Assembly: GCA_017613475.1 (NCBI GenBank) | Contig: JAGADT010000170.1 | Span: 1-7,891 of the forward strand | Direction: 5' to 3' | DNA length: 7,891 nucleotides | Source of the DNA: Desulfovibrionaceae bacterium | Lineage (GTDB): Bacteria > Desulfobacterota > Desulfovibrionia > Desulfovibrionales > Desulfovibrionaceae | In this document: positions 1 through 5,228 of the stretch, one piece after another | How positions within the stretch are numbered: the stretch's first letter is position 1 | Layout: each line of letters begins with the position of its first letter | Notes under the pieces: model-generated | Database searches by the model: none | What the model saw: only the letters and a program-made list of their open reading frames with translations | What the model was told of the DNA's origin: nothing | Program-made: the position numbers and the translations under genes

Positions 1-495
1 GAGGAATTCCTTTTCCTTAAAGGCTCCATTTTAGACAAGGCAGGAGAACGCGGCAAGGCCCTGGAGATTATGGAGCGCATTATCTCGCTCAATCCAAACA
101 ACTACCGGGCGCTGAACTATGTTGGCTTTTTCCTTGCCGACCAGGAGGTGCCGCTCCTCGCTCCTGAAAAACGGGGGGAGGTCATTCTGCGGGCGCTGTC
201 CCTCCTGCAGCGGGCGGTCAGCCTTGCTCCCGACCAGGCCTATATCCTGGATTCGCTGGCTTGGGCGCAGTACCAGGCGGGAGATATCCAAAGCGCATGG
301 CAAAACATCCAGCGCACGGTTTCCATGCCCGGAGGAGCAGACGAGGCAGAAATATGGGAGCACTACGGCGACATCGCCCAGTCTTCCGGAATGCTTGAGC
401 AGGCCGTGGGAGGATGGAAAAAAGCCATTGAACTGGAACCCGAAGCCCAGGAACGCCTGACCCGCAAAATTGATTTTGCCCTCAAGGGGCAATAA
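1..495 (+). CDS. TPR-repeat protein, C-terminal part (5' end outside window)
   Basis: The reading frame is open from base 1, so the true start lies upstream; 164 codons are visible before the TAA at 493-495. The translation has the alternating small and aromatic residues of helix-turn-helix tetratricopeptide repeats. There are about four units, with signatures such as ALEIMERIISLNPNNYRALN, LLQRAVSLAPDQAYILDSLA and AVGGWKKAIELEPEAQERL. ILDSLAW and the later IWEHYGDIA are typical of the bacterial TPR proteins often encoded just before a LolB-type lipoprotein (remembered family knowledge). TPR domains bind other proteins; no catalytic motif is visible, and whether the protein is exported cannot be judged without its N-terminus. 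It is followed after 91 bases by the lipoprotein gene on the same strand, which suggests co-transcription. TPR assignment is firm; the specific role is unknown. Confidence 0.85.
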   Translation, partial: EEFLFLKGSILDKAGERGKALEIMERIISLNPNNYRALNYVGFFLADQEVPLLAPEKRGEVILRALSLLQRAVSLAPDQAYILDSLAWAQYQAGDIQSAWQNIQRTVSMPGGADEAEIWEHYGDIAQSSGMLEQAVGGWKKAIELEPEAQERLTRKIDFALKGQ

Positions 496-498
496 GCA

Positions 499-542
499 TC
501 CTGGCGGCAAAAGCCAGGAACGTCCGCATGCCTTTGCCGCCA
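499..542 (+). other. Two mutually exclusive RNA hairpins in the TPR-lipoprotein gap
   Basis: Bases 499-505 (TCCTGGC) pair perfectly with 513-519 (GCCAGGA) around a 7-base loop. Bases 502-511 (TGGCGGCAAA) pair perfectly over 10 bp with 533-542 (TTTGCCGCCA). The two stems share bases 502-505, so only one can form at a time. The longer stem may be extended by 513-514 with 530-531 and 517-519 with 523-525. No run of T follows either stem, so neither is a standard intrinsic terminator. Possible roles are mRNA processing, protection of the upstream message, or attenuation. The inverted repeats are seen directly; function is inference. Confidence 0.45.
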
Positions 543-571
543 CACGCGAAACGCAGCAACATGAGTGCCAT

Positions 572-578
572 AAAGGAG
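572..578 (+). promoter_or_regulatory. Ribosome binding site deciding the lipoprotein start
   Basis: AAAGGAG sits 8 bases before the ATG at 587. The same frame is open back to an ATG at 470, which lies inside the TPR gene. That upstream start would put a 39-residue polar stretch before a perfect lipoprotein signal peptide. The strong Shine-Dalgarno and the signal peptide together fix the start at 587. Confidence 0.85.
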
Positions 579-586
579 CTTTTTTC

Positions 587-1435
587 ATGAACAAAACCTA
601 TCGCCGCTCCTCCGCGGCGTTTGCCCTGTGCAGCCTTCTTCTTTTGCTTCTTGCCGCCTGCGCCCGGCCCGGCCCCTCCCAGCAGGACCGTGCAGCCGCC
701 AGCGCGGTCCTTTCTCACTACAGGCAAATCTCCCAGGCTGCGGAAAAAAGCGTGCCCCAGGCTTCAGCCCACATGAGCATACGGGCCGGCAAAAATACCG
801 CTGAAGGCGCAGAAAGCCGCCGTGTTACGGCCCTTCTCTGGGGCAACTCCGAAAAAGGCAGCCCTGTAAGGCTGGACGTGATGGCCGGCGTTGGAGCCTC
901 AGTAGCCCATGTGCGTGAAAGCGAAGAAGGCCTGGTGCTGTACCTGCCCCGCGACAACCGCGCCTACTTCTGCCCTAGCGGGCAAAGCAGGCAGGCGCTT
1001 GGCAAGCTCAACGTGCCCATTCCCCTCAATTTAGCCGGGCTTTCCGCCCTGCTCCAGGGCCGTTTTGGCGATGTGTTCCTGCCTGACCCCAAAAAGCAGG
1101 CCTCCCTGCTGGCTGACGGAGGCGTTTCCACAGCGCTTGTTCCGGGTGAAGGCAGGCTTGGGGGGACGCTGTTCCTTACCGCCGGCGGCATCCCCTTCCG
1201 CTGGGCTGACCCATCCAGCGGCTGGACCATGGAGCTTGGGTACGACAGCGAATCCAGGCTTCCCCAGCCCAAAAGAATCGAGGCAAAAGGCAGCGACAGC
1301 CGTTTTGCCATCGTCATCGTCAAGCTCCGTGAAACGCCTCCCGCGCCCTACAGCCCAAAGCAGACGGACCTGGCTGTGCCGGCTGATACGGTTTGGGATT
1401 CGCTTATCGACACCCAGCATGGCCCTTCACTCTGA
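587..1435 (+). CDS. LolB-like outer-membrane lipoprotein (putative)
   Basis: A 282-residue protein starting at the ATG at 587. The N-terminus is a lipoprotein signal peptide: basic KTYRR, a leucine-rich core, and the lipobox LAAC with the modified cysteine at residue 25. The residue after the cysteine is Ala, not Asp, so by the E. coli sorting rule the outer membrane is expected. The mature part looks beta-rich. Residues 139-148 (GKLNVPIPLN) followed by a Leu-rich helix resemble the region of LolB that I recall as a GKL..PIPLN segment. RLDVMAGVGASVAHV (95-109) and the late LPQPKRIEA (225-233) also fit the LolA/LolB fold. LolB accepts lipoproteins from LolA and inserts them into the outer membrane. 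E. coli LolB is about 207 residues, so this one is longer, with extra C-terminal sequence. Its place after a TPR gene supports LolB. The lipoprotein call is near certain, the LolB function likely but unproven; it could be another lipoprotein of the same fold. Confidence 0.7.
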   Translation: MNKTYRRSSAAFALCSLLLLLLAACARPGPSQQDRAAASAVLSHYRQISQAAEKSVPQASAHMSIRAGKNTAEGAESRRVTALLWGNSEKGSPVRLDVMAGVGASVAHVRESEEGLVLYLPRDNRAYFCPSGQSRQALGKLNVPIPLNLAGLSALLQGRFGDVFLPDPKKQASLLADGGVSTALVPGEGRLGGTLFLTAGGIPFRWADPSSGWTMELGYDSESRLPQPKRIEAKGSDSRFAIVIVKLRETPPAPYSPKQTDLAVPADTVWDSLIDTQHGPSL

Positions 1436-1456
1436 TGCAGAAAAAGGAGCATTCCC

Positions 1457-1798
1457 GTGATCCTGCAAATACTCGCAACGCCGCTTGAAATGATTGGCAA
1501 CGTGTGGAGGGGGCTCTGCGTCCTTTCTTCTGAGCTTTGCTGGCTCTTTGGAGAGGACAGGGCTTTCAGGCGCCATATAAGCCCCTTGCGGCGCAGAATC
1601 CTTGAACTGCAGAGCCAGATGGCGGAACTGACGCTCACCGCCAGCAGCGGCAGCCGAAAGACAGAACGTTCCCTAGCCCTGATTGAAAAGGATCTCCGCT
1701 CCGTTCTTGCCGCCAGGCAAAAAAAGCATCAGGCCCGCCTTGCAGGGCTCATACGCCGCTTCCCCAAAGAATTCGGCGATGCCCCCAACGCCGGCTAA
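1457..1798 (+). CDS. Small helical protein of unknown function
   Basis: A 113-residue protein starting at GTG 1457, with a good AAGGAG at 1444-1449 seven bases upstream, 21 bases after the lipoprotein stop. I do not recognise the family. Residues 1-32 are hydrophobic to amphipathic, rich in Leu, Ile, Trp and Cys, with a glycine at 14 and charges at E11, R18 and E26. This looks more like a membrane-surface helix or buried helix than a clean transmembrane span or cleavable signal. Residues 35-60 (basic RRHISPLRRR, then ILELQSQMAEL) and about 68-102 are strongly charged and helix-forming, with coiled-coil character. The C-terminus is short and polar. Base composition matches its neighbours. The clean RBS and spacing argue for a real gene; a structural or membrane-associated adaptor role would be a guess. 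Confidence 0.75.
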   Translation: MILQILATPLEMIGNVWRGLCVLSSELCWLFGEDRAFRRHISPLRRRILELQSQMAELTLTASSGSRKTERSLALIEKDLRSVLAARQKKHQARLAGLIRRFPKEFGDAPNAG

Positions 1799-1824
1799 CG
1801 GCCGCCTTCCCTCACGTTAGTCCC

Positions 1825-1844
1825 CAGGCTCGGGCCTGAGCCTG
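1825..1844 (+). other. Perfect 7-bp inverted repeat upstream of rpiB
   Basis: CAGGCTC (1825-1831) and GAGCCTG (1838-1844) are exact reverse complements around a 6-base loop, and one further G-T wobble pair could close the loop. The downstream bases are CCTGAAAAACC with no T run, so a factor-independent terminator on the + strand is not supported. It is the only structured element in the 74-base gap between the small unknown gene and rpiB. It may be an intercistronic stabilising or processing hairpin, or chance in GC-rich DNA. I see no convincing sigma-70 promoter boxes in this gap. Confidence 0.3.
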
Positions 1845-1872
1845 CCTGAAAAACCTAAAAAAGGAATCTTCC

Positions 1873-2313
1873 ATGTCTGTGATCTTCATTGGTTCGGACC
1901 ACGCGGGCGTCCGCATTCGGACGCTTCTTGCTGACACGCTGCAGGCAGAAGGCCACGAAATACACGTTTTCGGACCGGCAGAAGGCGAAAAAAGCGACTA
2001 CCCCGAAGCCGCCCGCGCCGTATGCAGCCGGGTGCTCGCAACGCCGGACAGCTTCGGCATCCTCGTCTGCGGAACAGGCATCGGGATGAGCATGGCGGCA
2101 AACCGCCTCCCTGGCATCCGCGCGGCGCTCTGCTCTTCTGAATTCCATGCCAAAGCCTGCCGTGAGCACAACAACGCCAACGTCCTCTGCCTGGGCGAAC
2201 GCGTCACCGGGCCTGGGCTGGCCCTCGCGATAACGAAAGTCTTTTTCTCCACGGACTTTGAAGGCGGGCGGCACCAGCGCCGCGTCCAGATGTTTGACAA
2301 CGGACTGAACTAA
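1873..2313 (+). CDS. rpiB: Ribose-5-phosphate isomerase B
   Basis: A 146-residue protein, the usual length for the RpiB/LacA/LacB family. It interconverts ribose 5-phosphate and ribulose 5-phosphate in the cytosolic non-oxidative pentose phosphate pathway. The family signatures appear in order and at nearly the same numbering as E. coli RpiB: GSDHAG with D9 and H10, DYP at 42-44, the catalytic-site segment CGTGIGMSMAANR with Cys66, H99 in EHNNANVL, and the phosphate-binding GGRHQRRV at 131-138. Cys66 is the base expected of true RpiB proteins; LacA/LacB sugar-isomerase subunits lack this full set. The ATG at 1873 has AAGGAA at 1861-1866, six bases upstream. It is followed by cysS after 37 bases. 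The family also contains enzymes active on allose 6-phosphate, but no allose genes are visible here. Confidence 0.95.
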   Translation: MSVIFIGSDHAGVRIRTLLADTLQAEGHEIHVFGPAEGEKSDYPEAARAVCSRVLATPDSFGILVCGTGIGMSMAANRLPGIRAALCSSEFHAKACREHNNANVLCLGERVTGPGLALAITKVFFSTDFEGGRHQRRVQMFDNGLN

Positions 2314-2350
2314 GCTCAGCCGCACACCCCGATCCTCCAGGAATACCACC

Positions 2351-3808
2351 ATGCAGCTCTACAATACCCTGACACGGAAAAAAGAAGTCCTCATTCCCCA
2401 CAGGCCCGGAAAAATCGGCATGTACGCCTGCGGCATCACGGCCTACGACTACAGCCATATCGGCCACGCCCGTTCCGCCGTGGCTTGTGACGTCCTTGTA
2501 CGGTACATGCGCTACACGGGGCTGGACGTTACCTTTGTACGCAATTTCACCGATGTTGATGACAAAATCATCAAGCGCGCCAACACGGAAGGGCGCCCCA
2601 GCGAAGAGATTGCCCGGACCTATATTGACGCGTTCCATGAAGACATGGACAGGCTCGGCGTGCTGCGCCCGAACATCGAGCCGCTTGCCACGGAGCACAT
2701 CCCCGAAATGATCAGCCTTACCGAACGGCTCATTGCCAAGGGCCATGCCTATGCCACGCCCTGCGGCGACGTCTACTTCCGCGTGCGTTCCTTCCCCAGC
2801 TACGGCAAGCTCTCTGGCCGCGATCCTGACGAACTGCGCGCGGGCGCCCGCATCGCGCCGGGGGAAGAAAAGGAAGATCCCATGGACTTTGCCCTGTGGA
2901 AAGCCGCCAAGCCGGGGGAACCGCACTGGAAAAGCCCCTGGGGCGAAGGCCGCCCGGGATGGCACCTCGAATGCTCTGCCATGAGCGAAAAACACCTGGA
3001 GCTGCCCCTGGATATCCACGGAGGCGGGCTTGACCTCATTTTCCCCCACCACGAAAACGAAATCGCCCAAACCGAAGCGGCCACGGGAAAAGAGCTGGCA
3101 ACGACCTGGGTGCACAACGGCTTTGTGCAGGTCAATTCGGAAAAGATGTCCAAATCCCTTGGCAACTTCAAGACGATCAGGGACATCCTTAAAAGCTACC
3201 TGCCGGAAACGCTGCGCTTTTTCCTGCTTGGCAAGCACTACCGCTCCCCCATAGACTTTTCCTTTGAAAGCATGGAGGAAACCGAACGGGCGCAGAAGCG
3301 CATTTACGAAACGCTGAAAGACATTGACCAGGCGCTTGCGCGCGCCCAATGGAAGGCAGGCCAGGATGCCGCTCCGCTCATGAAGGAGCTTGAGGAAATC
3401 CGCCAGGCATTCCTCGCGGCGCTTGACGACGACTGCAACACCGCCGCCGCCATAGGGCACATTTTCAGCGCCGTCCATCTTGCCGGGCGCGTGCTGGAAA
3501 ACAAGAAGCTGCGTGCCTCGGAAGCCGGCCGGGAGGTCCTTTCCGGCATCAGGGAAATGACCAGGCTGTGGGACCAGATCCTCGGCGTGTTCGGCAGCAA
3601 TCCCGAAACCTTCCTCTCCGAACTCAGGTCCACGCGCGTGCAGCGCAAGGGGATTGACATGGCCAAAGCTGAAGCTCTCCTGGAAGCCAGGGCCGAAGCG
3701 CGCAAAAACAAGGATTTTGCCCAGGCAGACGCGCTGCGCGGAGAGCTGGCGGACCTTGGCGTGGAAGTCCGCGACACGCCAGAAGGACAGCAATGGGATC
3801 TCGGCTAA
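2351..3808 (+). CDS. cysS: Cysteinyl-tRNA synthetase
   Basis: A 485-residue class I aminoacyl-tRNA synthetase that charges tRNA-Cys with cysteine in the cytosol. The N-terminal LYNTLTRKKE is typical. The HIGH signature is at 36-39 within YDYSHIGHAR, and KMSKS is at 265-269. The zinc ligands that give cysteine specificity match E. coli with an offset of one: C27 in YACGIT, C208 in WHLECSAM, H233 and E237 in FPHHENE. RNFTDVDDKI at 64-73 and DIHGGGLDLIFPHHENE at 221-237 are further family landmarks. Residues from about 340 form the helical DALR-type domain and a C-terminal tail ending in a KDFAQADALR segment. E. coli CysRS is 461 residues, so this is complete and slightly long. The start at 2351 has AGGA at 2339-2342, eight bases upstream. 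The stop lies 16 bases inside the next gene. Confidence 0.98.
   Translation: MQLYNTLTRKKEVLIPHRPGKIGMYACGITAYDYSHIGHARSAVACDVLVRYMRYTGLDVTFVRNFTDVDDKIIKRANTEGRPSEEIARTYIDAFHEDMDRLGVLRPNIEPLATEHIPEMISLTERLIAKGHAYATPCGDVYFRVRSFPSYGKLSGRDPDELRAGARIAPGEEKEDPMDFALWKAAKPGEPHWKSPWGEGRPGWHLECSAMSEKHLELPLDIHGGGLDLIFPHHENEIAQTEAATGKELATTWVHNGFVQVNSEKMSKSLGNFKTIRDILKSYLPETLRFFLLGKHYRSPIDFSFESMEETERAQKRIYETLKDIDQALARAQWKAGQDAAPLMKELEEIRQAFLAALDDDCNTAAAIGHIFSAVHLAGRVLENKKLRASEAGREVLSGIREMTRLWDQILGVFGSNPETFLSELRSTRVQRKGIDMAKAEALLEARAEARKNKDFAQADALRGELADLGVEVRDTPEGQQWDLG
3783..3787 (+). promoter_or_regulatory. Ribosome binding site of the M48 protease, inside cysS
   Basis: AAGGA lies five bases before the ATG at 3793 and within the last codons of cysS. 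It favours 3793 over the in-frame ATG at 3820, which has no purine-rich element at a suitable distance. The overlap of the two reading frames makes translational coupling with cysS likely. Confidence 0.7.
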
Positions 3809-5223
3809 GCACATTCATCATGCTGGGCGCGGCCGCGTGCTGCGCCCTGCTGCCGGCAGCGGCAGGGCTGCTTTACAGCCCGCCGCCAGCCCATGCCGGC
3901 TTTTTTGATGAATTCGGCATCAAAGACGAAGAAATGCTGGGCAAAAAATTCAGCATCATGGTCCGTTCCCAGATGCCCCTCGTGGAAGATCCCGAAATCA
4001 AAGACTATATCTGCTCCATCGTGGACCGCCTCTCCAAAGCAGTCCCCCCCCAGCCCTTCGACTTCAAGACCAGCGTGCTCCTGCACAAAAGCATGAACGC
4101 ATTTGCCGTGCCCGGAGGCTATGTTTTTGTGCATACGGGGCTTATCATGCAGCTTGAACATGAATCCGAGCTTGCCGGGGTCATCGCCCACGAGCTCGCC
4201 CATGTAACCCAGCGCCATGTTGCAAGCCGCATCGACCGCGCCAAGCTCACCACCATTGCCAGCGTGCTTGGCGCGCTGGCAGGGGCTTTCCTGGGAGGAA
4301 ACGCCGGCGGCGCCGTGCTGACCGGCAGCTTTGCCGCAAACCAGAGCACCATGCTCAACTACAGCCGCCTTGATGAAACCGAGGCGGACGAAATTGGCCT
4401 GCAGTACCTTGTCCGCGCAGGATTCCGGCCGCAGGGCATGGTCGGCTCCTTTGAAAAAATACGCCGCCTGCAGTGGATGAATGGCTTTTCCCTGCCGGAA
4501 TACCTCTCCACGCACCCGGATGTTGGCAGCCGCATCAATGACATCAGCGCGCGGGTGCAGGCATTGCCGGCAGGCGCGCGAAACAGGCCTGAAAACGATG
4601 CCAAATTCCTCCGCGCCCGCACGCTGCTCTGGGCCTTGTACGGCGAGCCTGAATCCGCCCTCAGGCATTTTGAAGAGAAACGCATAGGCCGCGGGCTTGC
4701 GCTTATGGGGCAGGCCATGCTGGCAGAACGCCGGCGCAACGTAACAGAGGCAGACCGCCTTTTTAATGAAGCCATGCGCGCCGCGCCGAACGACGCCCTC
4801 ATTCATCGCCAGGCAGGCATTTTCCACTACGCCACGGGAAGCCCCCGCGCCGAATCCCTGCTTGCCGCTGCCCTCAGGCTCAACCCGCGTGACGGCATGG
4901 CCCAGTTTTACGAAGCCCGCCTGATGGATGACGCAGGCAGGCACCAGGAAGCGCAGAAACGCCTCACAAGCCTGCTGAAACGCTACCCTGAAGACGCGGA
5001 GCTGCACCAATGCCTGGGCGTTTCCCTTGGGAAAAGCGGCAAGCCTTTCGAGGGCTGGCTCCACCTTGCCTACAGCGCCCTGTACCAAAATAACGGCGAC
5101 AAAACGAAAGTCTGGCTGAAAAAAGCCCAGGGGCAGGCCAAAACGCCGGAGCAGAAGGCCGCCCTGGACAAATTTGAAAAAATACGGAAAGAACGGAAAA
5201 ACTTTGGCAAAAAGGACAGCTGA
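3793..5223 (+). CDS. Secreted M48 zinc metalloprotease with C-terminal TPRs (BepA-like)
   Basis: A 476-residue protein, close to E. coli BepA (YfgC, 487). Residues 1-35 are a Sec signal peptide with probable cleavage after AHA, giving a mature N-terminus GFFDEF in the periplasm. The M48 domain spans about 40-260. The zinc motif HELAH is at 133-137, giving H133, H137 and the catalytic E134. The third ligand is E197 in DETEADEIG. H241 in LSTHPDVGSRI sits where I recall the regulatory histidine of BepA (His246). MNAFAVPGGYVFVHTGL at 101-117 is typical of the family. About four TPR units fill 300-447, followed by a lysine-rich tail. BepA-type proteins degrade or help fold stalled outer-membrane proteins at the BAM complex; that role is inferred here from architecture. 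It overlaps cysS by 16 bases and ends 5 bases before the addB-like gene. It could be another M48 TPR paralogue, since several are common. Confidence 0.92.
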   Translation: MGSRLSTFIMLGAAACCALLPAAAGLLYSPPPAHAGFFDEFGIKDEEMLGKKFSIMVRSQMPLVEDPEIKDYICSIVDRLSKAVPPQPFDFKTSVLLHKSMNAFAVPGGYVFVHTGLIMQLEHESELAGVIAHELAHVTQRHVASRIDRAKLTTIASVLGALAGAFLGGNAGGAVLTGSFAANQSTMLNYSRLDETEADEIGLQYLVRAGFRPQGMVGSFEKIRRLQWMNGFSLPEYLSTHPDVGSRINDISARVQALPAGARNRPENDAKFLRARTLLWALYGEPESALRHFEEKRIGRGLALMGQAMLAERRRNVTEADRLFNEAMRAAPNDALIHRQAGIFHYATGSPRAESLLAAALRLNPRDGMAQFYEARLMDDAGRHQEAQKRLTSLLKRYPEDAELHQCLGVSLGKSGKPFEGWLHLAYSALYQNNGDKTKVWLKKAQGQAKTPEQKAALDKFEKIRKERKNFGKKDS

Positions 5224-5228
5224 GCGTC

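Noticed and set aside
470..586. Upstream in-frame ATG at 470 as start of the lipoprotein
   Set aside because: It lies inside the TPR gene, lacks a well-placed RBS, and would bury the lipoprotein signal peptide behind 39 polar residues. The ATG at 587 has a strong RBS.
1799..1872. Intrinsic terminator or sigma-70 promoter before rpiB
   Set aside because: The hairpin has no T run after it, and I find no pair of boxes close to TTGACA and TATAAT at a suitable spacing.
2204..3814. A 536-codon open frame on the - strand covering all of cysS
   Set aside because: It is antisense to an unmistakable cysS, its translation shows no recognisable domain, and long antisense frames are expected from GC-rich codon bias.
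3805..5088. A 427-codon open frame on the - strand opposite the M48 protease gene
   Set aside because: It mirrors the protease codons; the + strand frame has signal peptide, HELAH motif and TPRs, while the antisense product has no coherent domain.
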